DNA of 64,000 nt from Streptomyces formicae (GCF_002556545.1 NZ_CP022685.1:124001-188000), one strand, 5' to 3'. Counted from the first letter of the stretch, positions 41,587-50,746 are shown. Notes: generated by a model from the letters alone, not told the origin. A program made the numbers and translations.

Positions 41587-41694
41587 GTGGAGGGGCTCGC
41601 GTTGGATCGTCTGGCCGGAGCGGAACCGGGCGTCGGTTTACGCCAGTTGGTGCACGACGGGATGCTCGTCCCGCACGGTCCGGTGGGCGCGTGA
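41587..41694 (+). CDS. Possible short coding sequence coupled to the PAP2 gene
   Basis: An open frame reads VEGLALDRLAGAEPGVGLRQ and then LVHDGMLVPHGPVGA before TGA 41692-41694. That stop overlaps the GTG of the PAP2 gene as GTGA, the usual sign of translational coupling. Start candidates are GTG 41587 and TTG 41602; the TTG has GGAGGGG 6 bp upstream. The product would be 30-35 residues. It could be a real leader peptide or the tail of a lost gene. Confidence 0.3.
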   Translation: MEGLALDRLAGAEPGVGLRQLVHDGMLVPHGPVGA

Positions 41695-42365
41695 CCGGCC
41701 GACCCGCGCCCACGGCGCTCCCCCGAACCCTGCGCGCGTGGCTGGGTCTCGTCGCCGTGCTCGCCGCGTTGGTGGTCGTCGCGCTCGGGGTCCTGTACGC
41801 CGGTCACAGCGAGCCCGGCACCGTCGACAGGTGGTTCGTCGATCCGACGGCGGACAGTGTGCGGCCGCCGTGGCGGCGCCCCGCTCTGGCCACGGACTTC
41901 CTGGGCGAGCCCGCCGGATCGGCGACGCTTGTCGTGGCCGCCGTGGCGGGCTGTCTGCTGTGGCTCGGCCGTCGCGCGGCGGTGTTCGTCGTTGCCGGGG
42001 TCGGCCTCACCGTGGTGACGGCGACGCTCCTCAAGTCCCTGGTGGGGCGCACCATCCACGGCGCCGACAACCTCTCCTACCCGAGCGGGCACACCGCCTT
42101 CCTCACCGCGCTCGCCCTGGTGGCGGCCCTGCTCGCGACCGGGCGGCTCGGCCTCGGCAGGACGGCGGGCGCCTCGCTCGTGCTCGGTGCGGCGCTGGTG
42201 GCGGGCGCCGCCATGGGCTGGGCGCAGGTCGCCCTGGGCGCGCACTATCCGACCGACGTCCTCGGCGGCTGGTGCACCGCGCTCGCGGTGGTGCCGTCGA
42301 CCGCATGGCTGGTCGACCGGCTGGTCGACTGCCGGGCCGACGCCGGTCGGTCGGAGCGCCGCTGA
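41691..42365 (+). CDS. PAP2-family membrane phosphatase
   Basis: 224 residues with about five to six membrane helices. The three-part acid phosphatase signature is complete: KSLVGRTIHG (about residue 107), SYPSGHTAF (about 121-129) and GAHYPTDVLGG (about 182-192), with active-site His in each of the last two. The family dephosphorylates undecaprenyl diphosphate or phosphatidic acid type lipids. The start GTG 41691 overlaps the stop of a short upstream frame. It converges with the large polysaccharide operon, which also depends on lipid-carrier recycling, but no functional link is shown. Confidence 0.92.
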   Translation: MTGRPAPTALPRTLRAWLGLVAVLAALVVVALGVLYAGHSEPGTVDRWFVDPTADSVRPPWRRPALATDFLGEPAGSATLVVAAVAGCLLWLGRRAAVFVVAGVGLTVVTATLLKSLVGRTIHGADNLSYPSGHTAFLTALALVAALLATGRLGLGRTAGASLVLGAALVAGAAMGWAQVALGAHYPTDVLGGWCTALAVVPSTAWLVDRLVDCRADAGRSERR

Positions 42366-42413
42366 CGTCACCTCACGTCGGCCCGCGGCGCGCCATCCCG
42401 TATCGGGCTCGGC

Positions 42414-43766
42414 TCACGCCAAGCGGCGGAACACCGGCTTCACCGGCCTCCCCGCCAGCCACGGCGTGGGGTCGGCGGCATCCAGCGCCTTCCGGTAGAC
42501 GGCACATGCCTGGGCCACCGCGTCAATGGTGTGGTCGATGTCGGCCTCGCTGAGCGCGCTGCTCACCACGAACGACGGGGCGAGCACGCCGCCCGCGAGG
42601 AGTCGGCGCAGGAACAGGGTGCGGTACCCCTGCGACGGCTGCCCGTTCTCGTCGAGGGTGGCGAAGACCAGGTTGCTGGCCCGGCCCCTGACGACGACGT
42701 GGTCGCCGACGCCCATCCCGGCCGCCACGTCACGGACCCCTGCGGCCAACCGCTCGCCGAGGGCGTGCAGTCGGTCGGTGATGCCCTCCTCGGCGTAGGT
42801 GCGCTGCACGGCCATCGCGGCGGCCAGCGAGTGCGTCTCCGCTCCGTGCGTGGTGGACAGCAGGAACACCCGCTCGCCGGAGTGACGAAGTCCGCCCCGC
42901 TCCATCAGCTCTCGGCGCCCCGCGAGGGCGGAGACGGCGAACCCGTTGCCGAGCGCCTTGCCGAACGTGGAGAGGTCGGGGACGACGCCGTACAGGCCCT
43001 GGGCGCCCGCCTCCGACCAGCGGAAGCCGGTGATCATCTCGTCGAAGATCAGCACGCAGCCGTGCCGGTCGGCCAGTTCGCGCAGCGCGGCGAGGTACCC
43101 GGCGGGAGGCTCGGTGTGCCCGGCCGGTTCGAGGATCAGGCACGCGATCTCGTCCTGGTACCGGCTCAGCAACTCCTCCGTGGCGGCCAGGTCCCCGTAC
43201 GGGAACGCCACCGTGAGCTCGGTGGTAGCCGCCGGGATACCGGCGGACATCGGCGTGGTGCCGATGAACCAGTCGTCGACGGAGAAGAAGGGGTGGTCGC
43301 CGCAGACGGCCACCCGGGGACGTCCGGTGACGGCGCGGGCCAGGCGCACCGCGGCGGTGGTGGCGTCGGAGCCGTTCTTCGCGAACTTCACCATCTCGGC
43401 GGTCGGCACCGTGGCCAGGAAGCGCTCCGCGGCCTCGACCTCCACGATGGAGGGCCGGACGAAGTTGCTGCCCCGGTCGATCTCCCGCCGCACCGCCTCG
43501 GTGACGCGCGGGTGGGCGTGGCCGAGGCTGACGGAGCGGAGTCCTGAGCCGTACTCGACGTACCGGTTCCCGTCGACGTCCCACACGTGGGCGCCTCGGC
43601 CGTGGCTGATGACCGGGGCGAGGTCCTCGGGGTACTGGTCGTCGCCCTTGGCGTAGGTGTGGGCGCCGCCGGGGATCAGGGCGTGCAGCCGCTCGTTCGC
43701 CGTCCGCGACCGGGGCAGCTCCAACTCCTCGGCCGCCCCGGCCTCTTGGGTGTGTTCGGTGTCCAC
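42414..43766 (-). CDS. Glutamate-1-semialdehyde aminotransferase-like (class III PLP enzyme)
   Basis: 450 residues. Class III aminotransferase features are VWDVDGNRYVEYGSGLRSVS (about residue 62), VKFAKNGSDATTAAVRLARA, LIFDEMITGFRWS and the PLP lysine in STFGKALGNGFAVSAL. It resembles GSA aminomutase in sequence, but the context is a polysaccharide operon. It most likely aminates a sugar or a sugar side chain, as HemL-like enzymes do in several capsule loci. It is the last gene of the operon, 7 bp after the RmlC-like gene. Confidence 0.9.
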   Translation of the reverse strand: MDTEHTQEAGAAEELELPRSRTANERLHALIPGGAHTYAKGDDQYPEDLAPVISHGRGAHVWDVDGNRYVEYGSGLRSVSLGHAHPRVTEAVRREIDRGSNFVRPSIVEVEAAERFLATVPTAEMVKFAKNGSDATTAAVRLARAVTGRPRVAVCGDHPFFSVDDWFIGTTPMSAGIPAATTELTVAFPYGDLAATEELLSRYQDEIACLILEPAGHTEPPAGYLAALRELADRHGCVLIFDEMITGFRWSEAGAQGLYGVVPDLSTFGKALGNGFAVSALAGRRELMERGGLRHSGERVFLLSTTHGAETHSLAAAMAVQRTYAEEGITDRLHALGERLAAGVRDVAAGMGVGDHVVVRGRASNLVFATLDENGQPSQGYRTLFLRRLLAGGVLAPSFVVSSALSEADIDHTIDAVAQACAVYRKALDAADPTPWLAGRPVKPVFRRLA

Positions 43767-43773
43767 GGCGACC

Positions 43774-44325
43774 TCACTTCTCCTTGTGCTTCAGGACCTC
43801 GGCGAGGCTCGGTGCCTCGCGGTCCCGCTGGGACATCGACGTGACGGGCAGCGGCCACGGAATGGCGAGCTCCGGGTCGTCGAAGGCGATCGTCACGTCC
43901 TCGGCCGGATCGTGCGGGCGGTCGATCCGGTACGAGGTGTCGGCGGTCTCGGTCAGTGCCTGGAAGCCGTGCGCGCACCCCGCGGGGATGTACAGGGTCA
44001 CCTGCGTATCGCCGGACAGCTCGAAGACGGCCACGTTGCGGTAGGTCGGCGAGTCCTGGCGCAGGTCCACGACGACGTCGAAGACCTTGCCGTACGAGCA
44101 CCGCACCAGCTTGGCCTCGCCCGCCCCCGAGCGCAGGTGCAGCCCGCGCACCACGCCCCGGACCGAGCGGGACAGGCTGTCCTGGATGAAGGCGTCCGGG
44201 TCGAGGCCCACCGAGCGGACCACGTCGGCGTCGAAGGTGCGGCAGAAGAAGCCGCGTTCGTCGGCGTACGGCGTCGGTTCGAAGAGGTACGCGCCGAGGA
44301 TCGCCGGGACTTCGGTCGCTTTCAT
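43774..44325 (-). CDS. dTDP-4-dehydrorhamnose 3,5-epimerase-like protein
   Basis: 183 residues with the RmlC cupin pattern: YADERGFFCRTFDADVVR, IQDSLSRSVRGVVRGLHLR (catalytic His in RGLHLR), LYIPAGCAHGFQAL (second His) and SYRIDRPHDPAEDVTIAFDD. The usual GLHYQ/FQ is changed to GLHLR and the N-S-R segment reads QDSLSRS, so it may be a mono-epimerase or act on a CDP- rather than dTDP-linked sugar. It overlaps the pyruvyl transferase gene by 4 bp. No 4,6-dehydratase typical of RmlB is visible in the window. Confidence 0.9.
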   Translation of the reverse strand: MKATEVPAILGAYLFEPTPYADERGFFCRTFDADVVRSVGLDPDAFIQDSLSRSVRGVVRGLHLRSGAGEAKLVRCSYGKVFDVVVDLRQDSPTYRNVAVFELSGDTQVTLYIPAGCAHGFQALTETADTSYRIDRPHDPAEDVTIAFDDPELAIPWPLPVTSMSQRDREAPSLAEVLKHKEK

Positions 44326-45566
44326 CGGATCTCCCGCAGGGCGTGGTCATGGGCGTGGGCGTGGGCGGCCGCGGGGAACAGGGCCGCGGTCAAGGCGGTG
44401 AACTGGTGCTCCAGTTGGCGGGTGGCGACCCGGTTGCGCTCGGCGAGCGTGGCCCGCAGCTCCGTCGATCGCCCTTCCAGCTCACGGAACTGTTCGAGCA
44501 GCCGGTCGGCGTCGACCTCGCGGGCCGGGTGGCGGTACGCGCCGAGACCCATCCGCTCCATGAGCGCGTCGCTCTTGGCCGCGTAGCTGAGGGCGAGCGT
44601 CGGGGTGCCGGCCTTCAGCGCGCAGATCAGGTTGTGGTAGCGGGTGGCCACCACGGAGTCGGCGGCCGCCGTCTCCTTCATCAGGTCGGCGAGCGAGGCC
44701 GTGTCCGCTGCCGTGACCAGGGGCGAGTCCACCGCGTCGAGGATCGAGGCGACCACAGGGGCGTCGCACTCGTCGCCGGTGAGCAGCCGGACGGGCCTGC
44801 CCGCGTCGACCAGCGCGCGGACGAAGCGAGTCGTCCCTTCGAGGTAGCGGCGGTGGATCTCGTCGGCGCGGGCGCGGTCGTCGTCACCGCCGTGGAAGTC
44901 CATGACGCCGACGCAGACCAGGCCCTGAGCGTCGGAGGCTGCGCTCGCCGAGGGCGTCGGCAGGGCGAACGCGAGGTCCGGGTAGACCTCGTCGCGCGTG
45001 GTGTCCACGCCCATCGCCCGTATGGCATCGCGGGACAGGGCGTCCCGGTACGAGCGGTAGGTGGCGAGCCGGGCCGAAAGGCGCACCAGGGCCCTGGTCG
45101 GCCTGCTGCCGATCGGTGCGGCGCCGACGCCGACCAGCGCGACCCGGGTGCCGAACAGGCGTCCTGACGCGCAGAGCAGGAACAGTGCGTACGGGAAGCC
45201 CCACGGCCGCAGCGGCAGCGTGGCCTCCAGGACGCCCATGCCCGGCACGATCACCACGTCGTGGCGGCGCACCCAGGCGGCGGTGCGGAAGACGTCGACG
45301 AGTTTGCCGAGGCCCTTCCCCACGATCGCGCCCGCACGCGACGCGGTCCGGTACTCGCCCCGGTACCAGTGCAGCCGCGTCGCGGGGATCCGGTACCGGG
45401 CGGCGACGGCCTCGGGGCCGCCGCACAGCGCGTCCACGGCCGCGTCCGGATGCTCGGCGCGGAGGTAGCCGAGCACGGCTTCCAGCGACCCGTCGTTGCC
45501 GAGGTTGCCGGAGCCGAGCAGGCCGAACACCCCGACGCGCACCGGGGTTTCGCGTGCGGCTCTCAC
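44322..45566 (-). CDS. Polysaccharide pyruvyl transferase family protein
   Basis: 414 residues of the CsaB/WcaK-type family, which adds ketal pyruvate to cell-wall or extracellular polysaccharides. N-terminal GVFGLLGSGNLGNDGSLEAV (about residues 12-31) is the typical G-x2-N-x-G-D/N pattern. The C-terminal signature is VVATRYHNLICALKAGTPTL (R-x-H) followed by LSYAAKSDALMERMGL. The tail is His/Ala-rich (AHAHAHDH), perhaps incidental. It overlaps genes on both sides by 4 bp. Confidence 0.9.
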   Translation of the reverse strand: MRAARETPVRVGVFGLLGSGNLGNDGSLEAVLGYLRAEHPDAAVDALCGGPEAVAARYRIPATRLHWYRGEYRTASRAGAIVGKGLGKLVDVFRTAAWVRRHDVVIVPGMGVLEATLPLRPWGFPYALFLLCASGRLFGTRVALVGVGAAPIGSRPTRALVRLSARLATYRSYRDALSRDAIRAMGVDTTRDEVYPDLAFALPTPSASAASDAQGLVCVGVMDFHGGDDDRARADEIHRRYLEGTTRFVRALVDAGRPVRLLTGDECDAPVVASILDAVDSPLVTAADTASLADLMKETAAADSVVATRYHNLICALKAGTPTLALSYAAKSDALMERMGLGAYRHPAREVDADRLLEQFRELEGRSTELRATLAERNRVATRQLEHQFTALTAALFPAAAHAHAHDHALREIR

Positions 45567-46510
45567 GCCTGCCTCCCCTCGCGTCCGGCGACGAGGGCGT
45601 CGACGGAGACGTCGAGCCCTGCGGGGTCGACCGGGGCCCGGTCCTCGACCCGCTCACCGGCGCCGGGGCGGGCCCTGCTGGTCATCCAGGCGGCGAGGTG
45701 GCCGTAGCACGCACGCCGGTCGGCGGCGGACAGCGGCGCCCGGCGGATGGCCGAGACGAAGCCCCCGACGTACTCGGCGAGCAGCCGGGGCGTCGGGTGC
45801 AGCGGGCCCGCCCTGCGCGGGTCAAGGTTGACGCACCGGGAGCGCTTGGAGGGGTTCGCCCGCTCGGCGCGGGTGGGGTGGTCGCGGCGGAAGTACAGCA
45901 GCTCGGGCACCTGGTGGAAGGGCCCGTGCAGGACGATCTCGGCGACGAACGTGCGGTCCGCGTGGTGGTAGCTGTCGTGCGGCTTCACCCGGCGCAGCAT
46001 GTCGGAGCGCATCACCCCGTAGAAGTCGTCGCCACCGGGCTCGAAGAGGAAGCTGCGGAAGCGCTCGGGCGCGCGGGGCGAGTCGGTGGCGATCCCGTAC
46101 TCGTAGGGGACCTTCACCTGGGCCTCCTCGTCGATGACGGCCTGCCCGGAGTGCGCGAGGACCACGTCGGGACGCTCGTCGAGCGCCTCGACGCAGCGTC
46201 GCAGCAGGTCCCTGGCGTACAGGTCGTCGTGCGACGCCCACTTGAACAGCTCGCCCCTGCACTGGGTGAACACGTAGTTGTGGTTCGGTGCGGCGCCGAT
46301 GTTCTTGCGCAGCTTGATGTACCGCACGCGTGCGTCCTGGGCGGCGTACTTGCGGCAGATGTCCTGCGTCCCGTCGGTCGAGGCGTTGTCCGAGATGACC
46401 AGCTCGAAGTCCTCGTAGGTCTGGCCGAGCAGGGCATCGAGCGCCTCGGCGAGATACTCCTCGCCGTTGTACACGGGCAGGCCGATGCTCAACCGGGGAT
46501 GGGCGGTCAT
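45563..46510 (-). CDS. Glycosyltransferase family 2
   Basis: 315 residues from ATG 46510. The GT-A fold start is LSIGLPVYNGEEYLAEALDA, with LVISDNASTDGTQDICRKYA and the metal-binding acidic pair in FKWASHDDLYARD (about residue 90). Later YYHHADRTFVAEIVLHG gives a likely catalytic region. No membrane helix. It should add one sugar to the lipid-linked repeat unit. It overlaps both neighbours by 4 bp. Confidence 0.92.
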   Translation of the reverse strand: MTAHPRLSIGLPVYNGEEYLAEALDALLGQTYEDFELVISDNASTDGTQDICRKYAAQDARVRYIKLRKNIGAAPNHNYVFTQCRGELFKWASHDDLYARDLLRRCVEALDERPDVVLAHSGQAVIDEEAQVKVPYEYGIATDSPRAPERFRSFLFEPGGDDFYGVMRSDMLRRVKPHDSYHHADRTFVAEIVLHGPFHQVPELLYFRRDHPTRAERANPSKRSRCVNLDPRRAGPLHPTPRLLAEYVGGFVSAIRRAPLSAADRRACYGHLAAWMTSRARPGAGERVEDRAPVDPAGLDVSVDALVAGREGRQA

Positions 46511-47802
46511 GACGTCCTCACTTCGGGAATGGAGTTCTGGTGGCGCTCGCGCAGGGCGGCCCGCAACTGGAGCCACCAGGCGCAGGAGCCGCAGACGGTG
46601 GCGGCGGCGACGCCCCAGGCCGAGCCGACCGTGTTCGCCACGGCCGCCCCGCCGAGCCCGCCGCCGACGTAGCAGGCGGAGGCGAACAGTTGACAGCGCA
46701 GGCTGCGCCGGGCCGCGGCGAGCGCGCGGAGCCCGGCGGCCGCGCCGGTGCCGAGTCCGGCGGCCGCGACGCCGAGGGTGACCGGCACGATGAGCTCGGA
46801 CGCGGAGCTCCAGACGTCGCCGAGCACGAGCTCGCCGAGCCGGTCCGGCATCAGCAGCAGGGCGGCGCCCCAGAGCAGCGCGGCGACGGCCTGCACGCCG
46901 CCGAGGAGCAGGCAGAACGTGCCGAGGCGGTGCGGGGCCCGCCGCAGCACCCGGGCCGCCTCCGCGACGGTGACCAGGGAAAGGCCCATCAGTACGGCCA
47001 TGAAGGGGCCGAGCAGGAGCTCGGCGCCCCGCACCACGCCCACCGCGCTGACTCCGACGATCGCGCCGAGCCCGTACGCCCGCAGTTGGCTGGCGCCGCT
47101 GACGCCGACGTTCTCGGCCAGGTAGCGGTAGCTGAGGTCACGGTGTTCGCGGAGCCACTCGCGGGCCCGGGTGATCCGGGGCCGGATGCCGGACTGGAAG
47201 CAGCCGTACACCGCGGCCACCGCGGCGGACACGCCCCAGGCGAGCACGAAGGCGGCCACGGTGCCCACGCGGGCCGCCACCACCATGGCGGGGACGAGCG
47301 CGACGCCCCACACCAGGTCGTTGACGAACGCCTTGCGTCCGGTGCCCGCGGCGAAGAACGCGTACCGCCAGGCGTCCTGGAGCAGCAGGCCGGGCAGCAT
47401 GACGCCGAGGCAGGCGAACGCGGGCCCCACGCGCCCGCCGAGGGCCAGGCCGACCACCAGACACACCGCGCCGATGGCGGTGCCGACGCCGAGCGCGGTG
47501 CCCGACGACTGTGCCACCGCCCTGCGCCACGACCAGTCGGGCACCCCGCTGAAGCGCACCACGAGCGGGTCGGTGGCCAGGCCGCGGGAGACGCTGAGCA
47601 CCACGCCGTACGTCACCCAGGCCAGGCTGAACACGCCGAACGCGGCGAGCCCCAGCGAGCGGGCGACGTAGATCCCCACCACGAAGTTGGACAAGCTGGA
47701 GGCCGCCTGGTCGGCGAGCCCCCAGGACAACCGGCCGACGATGGCCCGCCGCGCGGGTCCGGCCCGCCTCGTCTTCTCCTCCTCGGTGGTCATCGGCGTC
47801 AT
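46507..47802 (-). CDS. Wzx-like polysaccharide flippase (MOP superfamily)
   Basis: 431 residues with about 12 membrane helices, beginning SWGLADQAASSLSNFVVGIY (about residues 26-45), the standard first helix of O-antigen flippases. Later helices include LSYRYLAENVGVSGASQL. It would flip the undecaprenyl-linked repeat unit across the membrane for the Wzy-like polymerase at 54073. It overlaps both neighbours by 4 bp. Confidence 0.9.
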   Translation of the reverse strand: MTPMTTEEEKTRRAGPARRAIVGRLSWGLADQAASSLSNFVVGIYVARSLGLAAFGVFSLAWVTYGVVLSVSRGLATDPLVVRFSGVPDWSWRRAVAQSSGTALGVGTAIGAVCLVVGLALGGRVGPAFACLGVMLPGLLLQDAWRYAFFAAGTGRKAFVNDLVWGVALVPAMVVAARVGTVAAFVLAWGVSAAVAAVYGCFQSGIRPRITRAREWLREHRDLSYRYLAENVGVSGASQLRAYGLGAIVGVSAVGVVRGAELLLGPFMAVLMGLSLVTVAEAARVLRRAPHRLGTFCLLLGGVQAVAALLWGAALLLMPDRLGELVLGDVWSSASELIVPVTLGVAAAGLGTGAAAGLRALAAARRSLRCQLFASACYVGGGLGGAAVANTVGSAWGVAAATVCGSCAWWLQLRAALRERHQNSIPEVRTS

Positions 47803-49073
47803 GCCTTGATCAGTCCGGCGGCGCCCAGGGCGTCGGCCGCACCGGCGACGGTGTCGAACGCGAGCCCGGAGCGCTCGGCCACGTCGAGCAGACTGCGCTC
47901 GCCGTCGGAGAGGCTGAGCACCCAGAGCATCGCCATCTGGGCCTGTTGCGCATCGCTGCGGCCGCCCAGCGAGTCGTACAACCCGCGTCGGCCCAGCTGT
48001 GGTTCGCCGTAGGGACTGAGGTTGAGGTAGCGCCGGTTGCGGTCCAGGACGGCGAACGCCTCGCGGCAGACGGCGAGCGTGTCCGTCATCGCCTCCGGGG
48101 AGACGAAGTCCGGGTTGTCCGCCGAGGTGTGGTACTCGGGGTATCCGGCGTACGGGGTCCTGCTGAGCGAGCCCACGCCGAGGTTGAACCCGGGTGAGCA
48201 GTACTGCCGCTCGTCGTAGCCGTACGGCGTGAACTCCGTGACGCGGTGCGGGCGTTCGGAGGTGGTGAGGACGTGCCGCAGCACCCGGTCGATCTCCGCG
48301 TCACCGCGTCTGCTCTGCTTGTACGTCAGGTCGCCCGCGTCACCGGCGCAGGCCAGCACGAGGCCGTGCTTGACCTGGTCGATCCGCTCCTGGTTGCGGG
48401 CCAGCCAGGTGATCGCCCCGACGGTGCCGGGCGCGTAGACGAACCGGTAGGTGTAGTACGGCGTCCGCTCGGCCAGCGCCCGTGCCAGGAACGTCGCCAC
48501 CGCGATGCCCGCGAGGTTGTCGTTGGCCAGCGAAGGGTGGCAGGTGTGGCAGGAGACGATCACCTCCTCGGGGACCTGGCCGGGGATCACGTGCTCGGCG
48601 TAGGTGAGGTGGCCGTCTTCGAGCGTGGAGTCGACGCACACCTGGTAGTCGCCGTCCGGCAGGGCGTCCAGGGTCTCCTGGGCCAGGCAGAATCCCCATT
48701 GCGGCTTGTAGTAGCTGGTGCGGTAGGGCACCCAACTCGGGTGCTCCGGCAGGGTGTACAGGTGCTCGCGCAGCTCGGCGAGCGGCATGGTCCTGGACAC
48801 CGGCACGCTGTAGCCGAGCACGTGCAGGCTGGACGCGGCGAAGTCGACGACGCGGTTTCCCGCGGAGTCGGCGATGTACGCGTCGCGGATGTTCCACTCC
48901 TGCGGCACCGTCCAGTCCAGGACCTGGGTCCCGGTCGGCACCTCGTGCACCTGCAGCGGAACGTACTCGTCGACGATCTTCAAGGTGGCGCGGACGCCGT
49001 CGCCCGTGATGCTCCGGCACAGCGGGTACAGCCGCTGGACCAGGGCGTGCATCTCCTCGCCGACCGTGGCCAT
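47799..49073 (-). CDS. DUF4910 zinc aminopeptidase-like protein with C-terminal winged helix
   Basis: 424 residues from ATG 49073. It has the M28-like peptidase layout: an N-terminal helix LVQRLYPLCRSITGDGVRAT, a DUF2172 insert (about 85-180, with WVPYRTSYYKPQWGFCL), metal-ligand motifs SCHTCHPSLANDNLAG (about residue 193) and PEYHTSADNPDFV (about residue 325). A C-terminal winged-helix (HTH_47-like, LWVLSLSDGERSLLDVAERS) ends the protein. The family occurs in surface-polysaccharide loci rather than in protein catabolism, so it may act on an aminoacyl- or amide-modified sugar. Its start shares one base with the stop of the epimerase gene. Confidence 0.88.
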   Translation of the reverse strand: MATVGEEMHALVQRLYPLCRSITGDGVRATLKIVDEYVPLQVHEVPTGTQVLDWTVPQEWNIRDAYIADSAGNRVVDFAASSLHVLGYSVPVSRTMPLAELREHLYTLPEHPSWVPYRTSYYKPQWGFCLAQETLDALPDGDYQVCVDSTLEDGHLTYAEHVIPGQVPEEVIVSCHTCHPSLANDNLAGIAVATFLARALAERTPYYTYRFVYAPGTVGAITWLARNQERIDQVKHGLVLACAGDAGDLTYKQSRRGDAEIDRVLRHVLTTSERPHRVTEFTPYGYDERQYCSPGFNLGVGSLSRTPYAGYPEYHTSADNPDFVSPEAMTDTLAVCREAFAVLDRNRRYLNLSPYGEPQLGRRGLYDSLGGRSDAQQAQMAMLWVLSLSDGERSLLDVAERSGLAFDTVAGAADALGAAGLIKA

Positions 49074-50095
49074 CAGCGCCACCGCAGGGTGTCGTCGACG
49101 GCACCGGTCTCGGAGGCCGCGCGCAGCACGGCGAGCCGGGTGAAGCGCCGCTCGAAGTCGTCGCGGGTCAGCCCGTGCTTCCGGTAGGCGTCGGCGAGTT
49201 CGAGCGCGCCCTGCTTGACCGTCCACTCGCAGTCGAAGCCGGGTATCGCGGCACGGAACCGGGAGAAGTCCACCCGGTAGGAGCGCGGATCGGCGCCGGT
49301 CTCCCCGGTGATGACCACCTTCGATCCGGCCACCGCCGCGGCGACCTGCTCGGCGATCTCGGCGACCGTGACGTTGTTGACCTCGCTGCCGATGTTGAAC
49401 GCGCGGTCGTGCACCGCTTCGCGCGGCGCGGTCAGCGCGGCCGTGAAGGCGCGGGCGATGTCGGCGGCGTGCACGAGGGGGCGCCACGGGGTGCCGTCGG
49501 ACATCACGAGGACCTCGCCGGACAGGAGCGCGTGGCCCACGAGGTTGTTCAGGACGATGTCGGCGCGCAGCCGGGGCGAGAACCCGAAGGCGGTGGCGTT
49601 GCGCATGTAGACCGGGCTGAAGTCCCCGTCGGCGAGCGCGTGCAGGTCGTCCTCCACCCGCACCTTGGACTCCGCGTACGGCGTCACCGGGCGCAGCGGT
49701 GCGGCCTCGGAGACCAGCTCGCCGCCGCCCGCGGCGCCGTAGACGGAGCAGGTGGACGCGTACAGGAAGCGTCCCACTCCGGCGTCGCGGGCCAGTTGGG
49801 CCAGGCGTACGGACGCGTGGTGGTTGATGTCGTAGGTGAGCTCCGGCGCGAGGGAGCCCAGGGGGTCGTTGGAGAGCGCGGCCAGGTGGATGACGGCGTC
49901 CACCCCGGCCACGTGTTCGGCCGTGACGTCGCGCAGGTCGACCCGGTGTCCCGCGGGGTCCGCGGGCAGGGGGCCGAGGACACAGCCGGCGAAGAGTCCG
50001 GCGTCGAGACCGACGACCTCGTGCCCGGCGGCCGCGAGGACGGGAGCCATCACGGTGCCGAGGTAGCCCTGGTGTCCGGTGAGCAGTACGCGCAA
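49073..50095 (-). CDS. NAD-dependent epimerase/dehydratase
   Basis: 340 residues, extended SDR. The cofactor motif is RVLLTGHQGYLGTVMAPVLA (GxxGxxG, residues 7-13). The catalytic Ser/Thr region is YASTCSVYG and the YxxxK is in TPYAESKVRVE (about residue 139). C-terminal sugar-binding part includes RPLVHAADIARAFTAAL. It could be an epimerase, reductase or 4,6-dehydratase of a nucleotide sugar made by the RfbF-like enzyme two genes upstream. The gap to the PIG-L gene is 3 bp. Confidence 0.9.
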   Translation of the reverse strand: MRVLLTGHQGYLGTVMAPVLAAAGHEVVGLDAGLFAGCVLGPLPADPAGHRVDLRDVTAEHVAGVDAVIHLAALSNDPLGSLAPELTYDINHHASVRLAQLARDAGVGRFLYASTCSVYGAAGGGELVSEAAPLRPVTPYAESKVRVEDDLHALADGDFSPVYMRNATAFGFSPRLRADIVLNNLVGHALLSGEVLVMSDGTPWRPLVHAADIARAFTAALTAPREAVHDRAFNIGSEVNNVTVAEIAEQVAAAVAGSKVVITGETGADPRSYRVDFSRFRAAIPGFDCEWTVKQGALELADAYRKHGLTRDDFERRFTRLAVLRAASETGAVDDTLRWR

Positions 50096-50098
50096 GTT

Positions 50099-50746
50099 TC
50101 AGTCCCCCAGATCGAGCGTGATTTTGGTGGCGGCGAACGCCTCGGCGTAGCGCGCCTGGCATTCGATGCCGCGGATCCGCGCGAGGCCGATGAAGGCCTC
50201 GCGGTCGTACCAGGCCCGGTGCCGCTGCGAGGCGTAGTGCTCCTGCAGCAGCCGGACCTTCTGTTCGGCGATCTCCGGTGTGAGCGGCTGGTACGCGGTG
50301 GGACGGCCGAGATCGCCGTCCCACTTGACGATCTCGTAGCCGAGTACGAGGTGGTCGCGGAACGCGGTCGGGATCAGCTTCGCCAGGCCGCGGTGGTCCT
50401 GGTGCGCGTCGTCGGTGCGCGGGGCGAGCACGAGGTCGGGGTCGGTCCGCTGGCGCAGTTCCTCGACGGCGGCCTTGGCCTCCTCCCAGTGCGCGGGCAC
50501 GCGGCCGTCCGGCAGTTTGAGCACGGTCAGGCGCAGGTCGGCGCCCGGGCAGAAGGCGGCGAGCGCGGCCCGCTCCTCCTGCTCCCGTTCGCCGCCACCG
50601 CCGGAGAGCACCAGCGCGTCGACGCGGATGCCCGGCCGCGCGAGGCACGCCGTGAGGAGCGTGCCGCCCGCGCCGATGGCGATGTCGTCGCAGTGCGCGC
50701 CCACCGCGGCGATCCGCGTCAGAGGGCCCGCCCCGAGCCGGATCAC
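50099..50746 (-). CDS. PIG-L family (LmbE-like) deacetylase
   Basis: 215 residues from GTG 50746. The zinc site is in AAVGAHCDDIAIGAGGTLL (AHPDD with Cys for Pro, about residues 14-32) and the third ligand in TDDAHQDHRGLAKLIPTA (about residue 108). The family removes N-acetyl groups from sugars such as GlcNAc-inositol. Here it probably deacetylates a sugar of the repeat unit or precursor. GTG overlaps the stop of the nucleotidyltransferase gene by 4 bp. Confidence 0.9.
   Translation of the reverse strand: MIRLGAGPLTRIAAVGAHCDDIAIGAGGTLLTACLARPGIRVDALVLSGGGGEREQEERAALAAFCPGADLRLTVLKLPDGRVPAHWEEAKAAVEELRQRTDPDLVLAPRTDDAHQDHRGLAKLIPTAFRDHLVLGYEIVKWDGDLGRPTAYQPLTPEIAEQKVRLLQEHYASQRHRAWYDREAFIGLARIRGIECQARYAEAFAATKITLDLGD

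Noticed and set aside
41546..42553. 335-codon frame overlapping the PAP2 gene
   Set aside because: Arg/Ala/Gly-rich with no motifs. The PAP2 frame carries all three catalytic motifs.
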